This document shows positions 46,888 through 58,490 of a stretch of DNA of 64,000 nucleotides, piece by piece (position 1 is the stretch's first letter; each line of letters begins with the position of its first letter). The notes below the pieces were generated by a model, which was given only the letters and a program-made list of their open reading frames with translations, made no database searches and was not told the DNA's origin. Source of the stretch: Vigna angularis. Lineage: Eukaryota; Streptophyta; Magnoliopsida; Fabales; Fabaceae. Made by a program: the position numbers and the translations under genes. The stretch covers positions 9,684,501-9,748,500 of the forward strand of contig NC_068971.1 in assembly GCF_016808095.1 (NCBI RefSeq). The letters run 5' to 3'.

Positions 46888-47563
46888 TGATAGAGTTATT
46901 ATGGTCGTTCGTCAAAATGATAGAGTTATTATGGTCGTTCGTCATTATATGTTTGTTGCCGTTCGTTATTTTGGTCGTTCGTCCTCATATGTTTGTTGCC
47001 GCTCGTCTTCGTGCCTATCGCTCGCCTGTCGTCCATCCTGCTCGACAGGAACGCTCGTCCTTGTTCCTGTCGTTCACATTGCTCGACAGGAACGCTCGCA
47101 TCATGCCTGTCGTCCATCCTGCTCGACAGGAACGCTCGTCCTTGTTCCTGTCGTTCACATTGCTCGACAGGAACAATCGTCATCGTGCCTGTCGTTCACA
47201 CTGCTCGACAGGAACGCTCGCTTCGTGCCTGTCGTCCATCCTGCTCGACAGGAACGCTCGTCCTTGTGTCTGTCGCTCACACTGCTCGACAGGAACGCTC
47301 GTCCTTGTGCCTGTCGCTCACACTGCTCGACAGGAACGCTCGCCTTTTGCTCTGACGTTCGTTCCGTCTCGTTCGTTTCTGTTTGTCTTCTTATTATCGA
47401 TCGTTCCCTTTTTAGGACGTTCGGTCTAGGAAGTTTCTTTTGTTTTCTTTTCTTTCTGTATATATTTCTTTTCCTTGTTGTATTTTTTCTGTAATTTTTC
47501 ATAATACAACTCTTTCCGCTCTGCTCTCTGGTTCTTCCTTCCTCTTTTCTCCGTTCTCTTACA
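46888..47563 (+). repeat. 5' LTR of the copia element
   Basis: Begins TGATAGAGTT and ends TCTCTTACA. The first 26 bases are partly repeated (TGATAGAGTTATTATGGTCG occurs twice). An array of eight ~41-base units fills 47025-47350. TATATA at about 47459 may serve as TATA box for element transcription. Frames through this LTR (up to 213 codons) are repeat artefacts, present identically in the 3' LTR. Confidence 0.96.
47025..47350. repeat. Eight-unit hairpin array inside the copia 5' LTR
   Basis: Each ~41-base unit contains CCTGTCG...CGACAGG, a 7-base stem around a 9-11-base loop, followed by AACGCTCGTCC. Unit 7 has a TCTGTCG variant. The same array is in the 3' LTR at 52033-52358, where the variant is in unit 8. 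Confidence 0.92.
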
Positions 47564-47575
47564 TGGTATCAGTAG
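47564..47575 (+). other. Primer-binding site of the copia element
   Basis: TGGTATCAGTAG directly follows the 5' LTR. Its first nine bases match the initiator-methionine tRNA 3' end complement commonly used by plant copia elements (TGGTATCAG). Confidence 0.92.
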
Positions 47576-47590
47576 ACAAATTTTTTTCTC

Positions 47591-50500
47591 ATGGCTTTCT
47601 CCAATTCTACCACCGATTATCTTTCCAATCCTGCTAATCCTCTGTTTCTGCATCCCGGTGAGAATCCCGCGCTTCTTCTTGTTACTCCTCCTCTTTCTGA
47701 CAATAACTATCAACAATGGCGCCATGATATGCTCGTTGCTCCGGAAACCAAGAATAAAGAAAAATTCGTTCTTGGCACCATTCCTTGTCCTCCTGCTGAT
47801 GATGTTCTTCACGAAGCCTGGAAACGTTGTAACAAGATGGTGATTTCCTGGCTGACACGATCCATGACGCTTCCCATTAAACAATCTGTTATGTGGATGG
47901 AATCTGCCTATGAGATTTGGATTGATCTTCTTCAACGTTTTTCTCATGGTGATAAGTTTCGTATTGCTGATCTTCAAGAAGCCATTCATTCTTGCAAACA
48001 AGGTGAGTCCACTGTATCTCAGTATTATACTCGCCTTCAAATAATTTGGAAAGAGCTTTCTCTATATCAGACCATTCTTGTATGTACCTGCCCTTCTCCT
48101 TGCAATTGTGGATTATTAATCAAGATTCAACAAGACCGCAATGATGATTCTGTAATCAAGTTTCTCCGTGGGTTAAACGATGAATTCTCTTCTGTACGTT
48201 CCCAAATTATGCTAATGGAACCCATGCCGAATCTTCCCAAAACTTTTTCTTTGATCCTTCAACAAGAACGTGAATTTCATAATTCGTCCTCACAAACTCC
48301 GCAAGATTCTATGGCCAATTTCAATTCTTACGATCCTCAACACAAGCCTTATAAGATCGATCGTTCTGGTATTTTTTCTGGTCGTGGACGAGGACGCACC
48401 ACTAAATTTGGTGGTCGTTCTAAATATTGTGATCATTGCAAAAGAACTAATCATACTTCTGATAATTGCTGGATCAAATATGGCCTTCCTCAAGGTTATA
48501 AACCTGTCATCAAACCTCATTTAGCTATCTCCAATTCTTCTGCCAACATGACCAATGGTGATTCACACACCTCCACTGATACTTCTAATGATGATTCTTC
48601 TGCTGATCAAACTCAACCTCAATACACTTTTTCTCAAGATCAGTATAACGCCATTCTTGGTTTATTGAAGCAATCTCAATCTCCTACTACTAGGGAGGCC
48701 AGTGTTAATCAATGTACTCCACAGTCATCAGGTTCTTTCTCCTCACTTAATCTTTCTCCTTGGATTATAGACAGTGGCGCTACTGATCATATATGTTCTT
48801 CTAATTTTCTTTTTCATTCTTTACATCCCATCACTCCCATTTCAATACGTTTACCAAATCACACTTTTGTTACTGCTGAATTTTCTGGCACTGTCATTTT
48901 AGGCAATTTGATTCTACATAATACTCTTTTTGTTCCTAATTTCTCTGTTCATCTTATTTCTATTTCTAAATTGTTACATTCAAATCATTTCTTCATTGTT
49001 TTTCATCAGAATAGCTGTCTCATTGTGCAGATGGATACTTACCAGACGATTGGAGTAGCTAAGAAATACAAGGGTCTTTTTTATCTTCTTAGTAATAATG
49101 TCACTGCTACTTCTGAATTGAATATTTCTCATTCTGCTCTTCATAACAGTACTAATGATTCTTGTAATTTGTGGCACATGAAACTTGGACATCCTTCAAA
49201 TAAAGTTCTTCAAAGTTTAGCCTCTCAATATAGTGATATTTCCTTTCAATCTATTGATGCTTGTGACGCATGTGCTTTTGCTAAACAAAAACGTCTAAAA
49301 TTTTCTGTTAGCAAAACCAAATCTGCTTGTTTCTTTCATCTAATTCATGTTGATATTTGGGGCCCCCTTTCTATTTCTTCTATTGATGGATACAAATATT
49401 TTTTAACTATTGTTGATGACTATAGCCGTTTTACATGGATTCTTCTTTTAAAACAAAAATCTGATGTTAAAAACTTACTTCCAAAATTTATTCTCTTAAC
49501 TGAAAATCAGTTTTCCTGTAAGCTTAAAATTCTAAGGTCTGATAATGGCAAAGAATTTTTCCTTAATGACTTTTACTCTACTAAAGGTATTTTTCATGAA
49601 ACCTCTTGTGTTGCTACTCCCCAACAAAATGGCATTGTTGAACGGAAGCATCAACATATTCTTAATGTTTGTCGTTCTCTCCTTTTTCAATCCAAAGTTC
49701 CTAACATTTTCTGGTCTTATGCTATCAAACTTGCTATTCACATTATTAATAGACTTCCCACACCTTTTCTTTTCAATAAATCTCCTTATGAATTAGTTTA
49801 TTCCATCAAACCTGATTTTTCAAATCTAAAAGTTTTTGGATGCTTATCATACTCTAGCTCTGTCACTGCAGGACGTACAAAACTTGATTCCCGAAGCATT
49901 AAATGTGTTTTTCTTGGATATAAATCTGGAACCAAAGGGTTTGTGCTGTATGACTTGTATTCTCATTCTATTATCATTTCTCGAAATGTCATTTTTCATG
50001 AAACTATTTTTCCCTATAAAAATTGTTCTACTTCCCCTTCCTCTCCTACAAATGATGATAATTCTGATGTTATTCTCTTTGATTTTCCTACTGTTCTACC
50101 TTTTTCCACTACTCCAAATCACTCACCTTGTAACATTTCTCATCCTACTGATAATATCCTTAATCCTACTGTTGAACAACGAATTTCTCTTAGAAATAAA
50201 ACTCGACCTAAATATCTAGATCATTACTACTGTGGTATTACTTCTGCTATTTCACCAACTCATACTACCCCATATCCCATGCATTTGTTTCTTTCTTATA
50301 ATAATTGTTCCTCTAACCACACTTCTTTTTGTCATAATATTTCTGCTCAAGTTGAACCTTCTTCTTTTAAAGAAGCTAGCAAGTTTGAATGTTGGCAACA
50401 GGCTATGAATTCTGAACTTGCTGCTCTTGAAAGAAATCACACATGGACTTTGGTTAATCTTCCTATTGGACAGAAACCTATCAGTTGTCGTTGGGTATAT

Positions 50501-51898
50501 CGTATTAAACACAAACCGGATGGTTCTATTGATAGATATAAAGCTCGTCTAGTGGCAAGAGGCTTCACTCAAACTGAAGGATTGGATTACTATGAAACAT
50601 TTTCACCTGTTGTTAAAATCACCACAATTCGACTCGTTCTTGCTCTTGCTGCCATCAATAAATGGTTTCTTCATCAATTGGATGTCGACAATGCTTTTCT
50701 CCATGGTGATTTATCTGAAAATATATACATGAGGCCTCCTCCTGGTCTCCGATCATCTACTCCCAATCTTGTCTGCAAACTTCAAAAGTCTCTTTATGGT
50801 TTAAAACAAGCTAGCAGGAACTGGAATCATAAACTCACATCTGAATTGGTTTCTCTTGGTTTTAAACAAAGCACTGCTGACCACTCTCTTTTTATCAAAC
50901 ATTCTCCTACTGCTATCACTGTTATTCTGGTATATGTTGATGATATACTTCTTTCTGGAAATAACCTGTCTGAAATCACCACTGTCAAAGATCACCTCCA
51001 CAATAAATTTCACATTAAAAATCTTGGAGATCTTAAATTTTTTCTGGGTTTTGAAATTGCTAGATCTCAAGCTGGGATATGTATTAATCAAAGAAAATAC
51101 TATCTTGAGTTAATATCTGAAGCTGGTATGTTAGGTTGTAAACCTGCTTCTACTCCTGCTGATCCCTCTATCAAACTTCATGCTGATGAGGGCCCTCTTC
51201 TCACTGATCCTTATTCTTATCGGCGTCTTATTGGTCGTCTTCTTTATCTCACTCATACACGGCCCGACATTACTTTTGCCGTTCAACAACTTAGTCAGTT
51301 TATCTCCACTCCTCGCCAACCTCACATGCAACAAGCCATGAGAATTATTAGATACTTAAAGAATGCCCCTGGTTCTGGTCTATTATATGCTGCAAATAAT
51401 TCTTTCCGCATTCACGCTTATTCTGACTCTGATTGGGCTACTTGTGCTACCACTAGAAGATCCATCTCTGGTTTTTGCGTTTTTCTTGGAACTGCTCTTA
51501 TCTCCTGGAAATCAAAGAAACAAACCACCGTTTCCAAATCTTCTTCTGAAGCCGAATACAGGTCTTTGGCTTCCTTAACCTGTGAATTACAGTGGCTGCA
51601 ATATCTTTTAAAAGATTTGCATATACCATGCACGACACCTTATTCTGTTTACTGTGACAACAACTCTGCTATTCACATTGCCAAGAATCCTACTTTTCAT
51701 GAACGAACTAAGCATATTGATATAGACTGTCATGTCACTCGACAAAAGCTTCAAGATGGTCTCATCAAACTCCTGCATGTTTCCTCTACCCATCAAGTTG
51801 CAGATGTTCTTACCAAATCTCTTTATCCTTCTCCTTTCAATATGGTCACTTCCAAGCTAAACATGCATAACATTCATGTTCATCTTGAGGGGGGATGA
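47591..51898 (+). CDS. Copia gag-pol polyprotein, intact
   Basis: A single 1435-residue open frame starting 27 bases after the LTR. Gag occupies about residues 1-300, with a CCHC zinc knuckle at C280-C293 (CxxCxxxxHxxxxC). Protease has DSG at 394-396. The integrase has HHCC zinc residues H529, H534, C558, C561, and catalytic D588, D651, E684. Reverse transcriptase begins near 950, with D1031 and YVDD at 1115-1118. RNase H has D1279, E1320 and D1356. The order protease-integrase-RT-RNase H is the copia order. No stops or shifts. The stop codon TGA (51896-51898) is the first triplet of the 3' LTR. The protein drives copy-and-paste transposition in cytoplasmic particles followed by nuclear integration. 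Confidence 0.97.
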   Translation: MAFSNSTTDYLSNPANPLFLHPGENPALLLVTPPLSDNNYQQWRHDMLVAPETKNKEKFVLGTIPCPPADDVLHEAWKRCNKMVISWLTRSMTLPIKQSVMWMESAYEIWIDLLQRFSHGDKFRIADLQEAIHSCKQGESTVSQYYTRLQIIWKELSLYQTILVCTCPSPCNCGLLIKIQQDRNDDSVIKFLRGLNDEFSSVRSQIMLMEPMPNLPKTFSLILQQEREFHNSSSQTPQDSMANFNSYDPQHKPYKIDRSGIFSGRGRGRTTKFGGRSKYCDHCKRTNHTSDNCWIKYGLPQGYKPVIKPHLAISNSSANMTNGDSHTSTDTSNDDSSADQTQPQYTFSQDQYNAILGLLKQSQSPTTREASVNQCTPQSSGSFSSLNLSPWIIDSGATDHICSSNFLFHSLHPITPISIRLPNHTFVTAEFSGTVILGNLILHNTLFVPNFSVHLISISKLLHSNHFFIVFHQNSCLIVQMDTYQTIGVAKKYKGLFYLLSNNVTATSELNISHSALHNSTNDSCNLWHMKLGHPSNKVLQSLASQYSDISFQSIDACDACAFAKQKRLKFSVSKTKSACFFHLIHVDIWGPLSISSIDGYKYFLTIVDDYSRFTWILLLKQKSDVKNLLPKFILLTENQFSCKLKILRSDNGKEFFLNDFYSTKGIFHETSCVATPQQNGIVERKHQHILNVCRSLLFQSKVPNIFWSYAIKLAIHIINRLPTPFLFNKSPYELVYSIKPDFSNLKVFGCLSYSSSVTAGRTKLDSRSIKCVFLGYKSGTKGFVLYDLYSHSIIISRNVIFHETIFPYKNCSTSPSSPTNDDNSDVILFDFPTVLPFSTTPNHSPCNISHPTDNILNPTVEQRISLRNKTRPKYLDHYYCGITSAISPTHTTPYPMHLFLSYNNCSSNHTSFCHNISAQVEPSSFKEASKFECWQQAMNSELAALERNHTWTLVNLPIGQKPISCRWVYRIKHKPDGSIDRYKARLVARGFTQTEGLDYYETFSPVVKITTIRLVLALAAINKWFLHQLDVDNAFLHGDLSENIYMRPPPGLRSSTPNLVCKLQKSLYGLKQASRNWNHKLTSELVSLGFKQSTADHSLFIKHSPTAITVILVYVDDILLSGNNLSEITTVKDHLHNKFHIKNLGDLKFFLGFEIARSQAGICINQRKYYLELISEAGMLGCKPASTPADPSIKLHADEGPLLTDPYSYRRLIGRLLYLTHTRPDITFAVQQLSQFISTPRQPHMQQAMRIIRYLKNAPGSGLLYAANNSFRIHAYSDSDWATCATTRRSISGFCVFLGTALISWKSKKQTTVSKSSSEAEYRSLASLTCELQWLQYLLKDLHIPCTTPYSVYCDNNSAIHIAKNPTFHERTKHIDIDCHVTRQKLQDGLIKLLHVSSTHQVADVLTKSLYPSPFNMVTSKLNMHNIHVHLEGG
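51887..51895 (+). other. Polypurine tract of the copia element
   Basis: GAGGGGGGA immediately precedes the 3' LTR. It is also translated as Glu-Gly-Gly, the last three residues of the polyprotein. Confidence 0.93.
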
Positions 51899-52571
51899 TA
51901 GAGTTATTATGGTCGTTCGTCAAAATGATAGAGTTATTATGGTCGTTCGTCATTATATGTTTGTTGCCGTTCATTATTTTGGTCGTTCGTCCTCATATGT
52001 TTGTTGCCGCTCGTCTTCGTGCCTATCGCTCGCCTGTCGTCCATCCTGCTCGACAGGAACGCTCGTCCTTGTTCCTGTCGTTCACATTGCTCGACAGGAA
52101 CGCTCGCATCATGCCTGTCGTCCATCCTGCTCGACAGGAACGCTCGTCCTTGTTCCTGTCGTTCACATTGCTCGACAGGAACAATCGTCATCGTGCCTGT
52201 CGTTCACACTGCTCGACAGGAACGCTCGCTTCGTGCCTGTCGTCCATCCTGCTCGACAGGAACGCTCGTCCTTGTGCCTGTCGCTCACACTGCTCGACAG
52301 GAACGCTCGTCCTTGTGTCTGTCGCTCACACTGCTCGACAGGAACGCTCGCCTTTTGCTCTGACGTTCGTTCCGTCTCGTTCGTTTCTGTTTGTCTTCTT
52401 ATTACCGATCGTTCCCTTTTTAGGACGTTCGGTCTAGGAAGTTTCTTTTGTTTTCTTTTCTTTCTGTATATATTTCTTTTCCTTGTTGTATTTTTTCTGT
52501 AATTTTTCATAATACAACTCTTTCCGCTCTGCTCTCTGGTTCTTCCTTCCTCTTTTCTCCGTTCTCTTACA
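51896..52571 (+). repeat. 3' LTR of the copia element
   Basis: 676 bases, same length as the 5' LTR. The differences are one G/A near 46966/51974, two reciprocal C/T changes within the hairpin array, and one T/C in CTTATTAYCGATCG. Ends TCTCTTACA before the AGATT duplication. Confidence 0.96.
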
Positions 52572-52576
52572 AGATT

Positions 52577-55054
52577 TACTTGAATTAGAGAAGTTGACAT
52601 GATATTTGAATTGTTATCCTTTACAATTTTCATTAACTTGATAGGGCTTCTGAAAACTAAGATATGCCCACCAATAATATATATTTGATAGAAAAAAATT
52701 ATTATGATAAACTCATGGTTGAAAATATCATATGTTGTCTTCACCTTAAACACTTTTTTTTCACAAAAAAAGGGTAAGGATCAAAGTTATAGACAAAACA
52801 AAACTATTAAAATATTATATACTTATATGAGTAGATAACACTAATCACCCATTTAGTATAATGAAATTTACGCCAATATTCTATATTCTTTTGTCATGTT
52901 ATTTAAAACTCTACGTATCTTAGCGTATAGATAGAAATATCAAAGGAGTTTATGCTATTATTCAAAACATTAAGAGTTTATATAAACGAGGACCAAGATG
53001 TTTAAGATTATTGACAAAACTTAAATGTTTTTGTTGATACAATATTGTAATAAATTTAGTATACTATACATATATAGTGTGCGTTTTGCATAATTTTGTG
53101 TACATAATAATGACTTTGAGATGTTCCTAAAACAACATTTGATTTAAACTCGACTTCATGCAATTGGTTCAATTTGGGTTAAACTAGGTCAGTTCTAGGG
53201 TTATTTAGCAAAAAGAGTGAACAAAATTGAAAAATAGAAGTAAATTGGGTGCAAAAAGAGTAAAAAATCAGAAAATTGAAAAAATAAATCGTTTGATTAA
53301 GGTTAGGATTAGTAATTCACCCAAACTTAAGCAATTTTTGACTAAATATATAGCATTTAAATTATAAAGCAGTAATTGAATAAGAGAGAGAGAGAGAGAG
53401 AGAGAATGCAAACCTCTAAAGCTTTGGATGGTTGTGAAGAGATAACTATTTGCAAATGGTGATGAGAACAAACTAGAATTGGAAGAAGAAGAAAGATGTT
53501 TTAAGCTTGAAAGTGAAACAAATTAATGAATTAGGAATTGAATTGAAGAATAATAGAGAAAAAGATGAGAGAAAGAAGGAAAAAAAAGAACTCACATACA
53601 ATTTGTTGACAATATCGACTTAGAAGATTATGGGATAAAATTCTAAACAGAGAAAGGAATCTCAACTCATTTTCTCTCTTAGAACTGGGTTCACTCTAAA
53701 AACATAAAACTATGTTAATTTGGCAAACTATATAATAGTCTTAGGTTTGTAAAGGTAAACTCGACTTCACATTATTAAGTTGTTTATTCTTTTATCTGAC
53801 TTAATTTATTCATAAAAATTTATTAGAATAAGTTGACTTTTGTAGGGTTTGAGTTTTTTTTTCTGGATTTTTGGTGTTAAAATAACGTATACTAATTTTG
53901 ATATTTTAAAATATATCAAATTTATCATTTTTAATGTATCAAAATTAATATGTTTTGAAGACACAAAAAGAAAACATTAAAATTCAAGTGGAAAATTTAA
54001 ATTTATTTTCATATCAATAAGGCATGTTTAATTCCATTTTGAAAAATATCTTATTATCAAATGCTTTAAAAAGAATTTTATTTGGGGATATTTAATATAT
54101 TCAATTAGATATTATTATGTTTTTTCAAATTATTAGATTATTTACTATTTTTATTTAATAAATACTTATAATAAATATTTATTCTATAAAAATATTAATT
54201 AATGTAACAATTCATTTTTTTAAATAATAAATCATTTTAAAAAGTATTAATTAAAATGTTTATTATTATATTATTCACATAGATTATTTTAAGAAACTGT
54301 TAATTCATTTAATATTTTTAACATAATAACTACAAGCAATAAATATTTTTTATGCATATAATAAATGCAAGTCATTAATGCAATATTAATTGAAGGGTTC
54401 TATTTAATAAATATAATAAATGAAATTTAAGATTTTCACATAACAAAATAAGAGTGTGATAAATAAAAGCAATAAGTATTTTATTTTTTATTTTTTTTAT
54501 AAAATGTATGTAATAAATTAATAGTGGTAGGGTTATATTTAACAGATGTAGTAAATATAATTTTAACTTTATTGGTTATACGTTAACACATAATTCGTTT
54601 AAAGTCAATTTATGTGTTTTTTTAATCGTCAACAACTATCAATAACATTAAAGAATTAAATATTAGAGATGTCTTAATCCATATATACATAATGTTAGAA
54701 GAAAAATATTTAATCTTTGACCTCCATTCCTAAACTCTAATAATACAAAAATAAACTGTTCCCACATTACAAAATTTTGTATTGTAATAATTTCTTCAAA
54801 CCCTAAAATATTACAAAATATTATTGGAAAATACATTGTTCCTCTTCAGTCTTCAGATCACACGGAAAAAATTGTCAGATATCATTTCCTTAAATTTTTT
54901 AAAAAGATGATATTTTTCTTTGCAAAAGCCTAGATAACTTAACATTTTAACAAGAGAAATGAGAGGTTCTAGCAGCGGGAGTTTAAAAAGGAAAGATAGA
55001 AAAAACAATATGATATAACAAACCATTGTTTTTACCTCCGTATATAAAATAAAA
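52577..55054. other. AT-rich non-coding DNA with GA microsatellite
   Basis: No gene recognised. A GA run lies at about 53383-53405. Small open frames have no family resemblance. Confidence 0.55.
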
Positions 55055-55075
55055 AAAGGTTTTAACTTAATACAT

Positions 55076-55121
<46 letters not shown>

Positions 55122-55710
55122 TTAAATTCTTGAATTATGATACAAACTTGAATTTTGTCCTTTACTTTAAATTTTGTTACAATTTGATCTCAAATTTTAA
55201 AAATAAATAAATGTAATCTTCATAACTTAACAACATTAAAACTTTTTTCACATCATAAACAACGTTTTACACTAGATATTTTACTTGCATTGGAATTTTT
55301 TTACGTAGCTTACAATTGGTGGATATGGAACAAAGAAATTCTCACACAATTTTGAAAAAAGAGAAAGAACAATTGGTGGTATCGGTAATGAGGCATGGTG
55401 AGCGTTGTAGTGATCTGATCGTGATGATAGAAGGTGCCTCACACATGAGAATGACAAAGAAGAAGGAAGATCCTAAGTTTTTTAAGAGTGTTTCATTTAT
55501 TGGGATGGATCGATTTTATTTTTTCACCGCATACACTTTCATTTCAAAGCCACGTGTAAATAGTAAAAAATTGAGTGTTAACACCGTTAAATAACGAGAG
55601 TTATATCATTATTATATTTAAAGTTTAGAAATCAAATTACATCGATATTTGGAACATAGACAAAATTTGTATCATAGTTTAAGAACTAAAAACATATTTA
55701 AGTCAAATAA
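55055..55710. mobile_element. Old MITE with long inverted ends
   Basis: Left (55055-55260) and right (55570-55710) parts are diverged reverse complements, sharing ATGATACAAA and AATTTGAT..TCTAAA-like blocks. The right end, reversed, reads TTAAATATGTTTTTAGTTC, like the terminus at 40830. A TA run (55078-55118) lies within the left arm. A 92-codon open frame (55316-55594) between the arms has no known domain and is probably chance. Confidence 0.55.
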
Positions 55711-56495
55711 AAATTATTTTGCTAAGACTTTTAAGTGTTTTTATAATAATTTCACTTATTATTATAGGTGAATTTATCTCACTTATGTAAGAAAGGATTT
55801 TTACACCAATTATTTTGAACATTGTGCTTTGATGGTAGAATTACAATATATCTAGACAAGGTAAAAAAGTGTTGTTTCTTTTGAATCTGATTATAAACTA
55901 AGGCATAAAAGTTATATTATGTTTTTGTTTCATAAAACTGAAGCATGTAACAATAAATAAATAATAGAAAAAAAATGTGGATTCCACTTTAGTTATCATA
56001 GTAACCAAAGCCTAAATTCTTTTTCATTTAAAAAATATATTTAATTTTAAAAGTATTAGGCTTTGGTTATTACCCGAATCAAAGTCTAATATCTTTAAAA
56101 TTAAATAATATTTTAAATTAGAAAAGTTATTAGACTTCGGTTATTATCATAATTGAAGCATAATACCCTTAAAATTAAATATTTTAAATTAGAAAGGGTA
56201 TTAGGCTTCAATTATCACTAGAACCAAAGCCTAATATCCTTTTTATGTTTTAGTTTTGGATTGAAGTCCATTGTAGACACTTTTTTTAAATATTTTTTTG
56301 TTTTTGTTTTTTTCTCATATTAAACTAGCACAAAGTTTCCCATAAACAATACATTATATTTATCACACCCAAAATCACTCAAAATACTATTGTACCACAA
56401 TATGCTATCCTTACAACAAGTAAATGTATTAAATACTATTGTATATTTTGTATCATGTATTTTTGCTCAAACTATTCTTAAATACTTAATAGACT

Positions 56496-57828
56496 CACTA
56501 GTAAAAAAAGGTTTTTTTAACGCGCTATATATGCCTCGGTTCTACTGAAACCGAAGCGTATAAAAGTGCGGTGGCATTTCGGTAAATATTGAGCAGTTAT
56601 ATGCCTCGGTTATATTTGAACCGATGTCTATAGATGTTATTGTCTCAAGTAGAAGGCGAACCGAGGCATATAATATAAATTTTAAATGGTTTAGACACCG
56701 GTTCGTTGTGTAACTGATGCAGTTAAAGAGTTTAGGCACCGGTTTTAAATATAACCGAGGCAGTATACCCTAGGTTAAAATAAAAAACCCTTTCTCTCAG
56801 ACTCACGCACTCTCGCACTGTTGCTCTCATCTCTCGCGCTCTCATCTCTCGCTCTCATCTTTGCCTCCCTCCCTCTCTCGTTCTTCTCTCCACCAAACCC
56901 CATCATCAGACCGCCACCATCACTACCGTTCAACCACGCCGCCGGCCACCACGCGCAAACCCGCAAGCACTGCCGTTCAACCACGCCGCCACCACAACGC
57001 CTTCGTTCTCGTCCAAACTCCACGGAGGCCGCGACCACGCATCGATAGCTTTCTTCTTCCTTCTCCACGCCACCTTTCGCCTCGCCGCCATCGGGAGCCA
57101 CCACCACCTCGTCATGTGCGACGGCTTCGAGTGCGGCTTCCAGATCCAGATCCAGATCCAGATCGCGATCCCCTTTCTCTCCCTTTTCTTTTTGTTTCTC
57201 AGATGGTGCTGTTCGTGGACCGCTTGGTGGAGTCGCTGGCCTAGCACCCGCTTGCCGCTTGCCGTCGGGAGTCGCTTGCTGTCAGGAGCCGCTTCCCGCT
57301 TGCCGCTTGCCGTCGGGTGCCAGTGGTTTCTTTGATTTTTTTTCCAGCTCTGTAATGTATCTGAAGTATGATTTTCTGATGTTCTGATCTGAACTTTGAT
57401 ACTCTGTAATGATTTTCGGATTCTATTTTTTGATTTTTTTTCCATTTGTCATATGCTCTGTAATGAAGAACATTGATTCTTTCATCCCACTGGCTTTTGT
57501 TATATGCTTTGTAATGTATGTATTTTAACTTTGATGTTCTGTTTTGATGTTCTGTATTGAATCCTGGAGTGATTTTCTGAACTTTGATGTTAAAGGTTTG
57601 AGGAAAAGCACCAGGTTCTGCAGTTTTTTGATTTTTTTTTTATTAAAATTTTCTAAGATACGGTCTCGGTTCAAAAGAGGACCGAGGCAAAAACCAATCT
57701 CTTTTTGACTCCGTCCACAACCGAGGCATTAAACTTATCCTTTTTACCTCGTCTCTATATGCCTCGGTTGCAAAACCAGTATCTATAAGCGAATTTAACC
57801 GGTGCCATTTCCCTTTATTGCACTAGTG
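56496..57828. mobile_element. Non-autonomous CACTA element, 1333 bp
   Basis: Perfect 3-base duplication ACT (56493-56495 and 57829-57831). Ends are CACTAGTAAAAAAAGG and ...CTTTATTGCACTAGTG. Subterminal TGCCTCGGTT/AACCGAGGCA hairpins match those of the 8.7 kb element, including its left end. The centre (56780-57340) is GC-rich with hexamer CCAGAT repeats (57138-57165) and CGCTTGCCG repeats, followed by T-rich intron-like DNA. The open frames there overlap on both strands and encode low-complexity sequence, so none is called. Confidence 0.95.
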
Positions 57829-57929
57829 ACTTATTACGAATTGATGTAGAACTCTTGAATTTATACACAAAAGACAACTATTCCAATTAGTGTATAAAAA
57901 GATAAAGTTGCAAAATATTTTATTAAATT

Positions 57930-58490
57930 GTTTCCTATTTAATTATAATATAAGCACGGACAGTCGTTGTCATCTATTGCATTACATAGTAATTGCACTC
58001 ATATGAGTCAGTTTGTTTATTATACTATAATATATCAACAGAATTATAAGTAATTGAAGAAAAAATGAATCAAACAATTATAAATATATGGACCAAAATA
58101 CCAAACCTGGAGAATAACCTACAAGTTTTTCTATCTTACTAGTTGATTTTTCTAACAACATGCTATGTCCAATAATTAAGTTATGACATTGAAATTTAAA
58201 TAACAAAGAAAGTTCATATAACATTGAGATTCTTGTCAATCTATTACTTGTTTGAGATGGTTGGGGAAGAGTAGTACAAGGACCAAAATCACACATCTAT
58301 GTTGTCTTTCGGAAAAACCACAAGTAATTGTCAATAACACCTGAATTGAAAATAACTTTATTCTTATACCTTAAAATGACATTACAAGTCAAAAAACTAC
58401 ACTTACATAACAATATAAGAAATAAAATATATTTGCTTTCATGTTCAAAGCATGTTGTGACGTATGCTTGGATGTCATCAAACTTACTGT
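57930..58490 (-). pseudogene. Decayed Ulp1-like gene of the old CACTA, 3' part
   Basis: Reverse-complement alignment by eye follows 28220-28860 of the 8.7 kb element, exon and intron alike: TTTGATGACATCCAAGCATA (28240 equivalent), an intron GTAAG site, then later TATGAGTGCAATTACTATGT, the site of the catalytic Cys (Glu-Cys-Asn-Tyr-Tyr). Several stops are present. The gene continues on the far side of the inserted element at 59855. Confidence 0.75.

Larger units (their letters stand above)
46888..52571 (+). mobile_element. Complete young Ty1/copia retrotransposon
   Basis: 5684 bases with a perfect 5-base duplication AGATT (46883-46887 and 52572-52576). Both LTRs are 676 bases and differ at only four positions by eye, all transitions. 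The primer-binding site, polypurine tract and a single open polyprotein are all intact. By structure it may still be able to transpose. It lies between the F-box gene, which it faces head to head, and gene-poor DNA. Confidence 0.97.

Noticed and set aside
46853..47502. Open frames up to 213 codons in the copia 5' LTR (and the same at 51876-52753)
   Set aside because: They read through the 41-base hairpin repeats on both strands and lie within LTRs, not genes.
55316..55594. 92-codon open frame as a host gene
   Set aside because: It lies between the arms of an old MITE, has no recognised domain and no gene-like context.
56775..57445. Overlapping open frames on both strands in the CACTA element at 56496-57828
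   Set aside because: Low-complexity, GC-rich and overlapping on both strands; no family resemblance. Treated as the GC-rich cassette.
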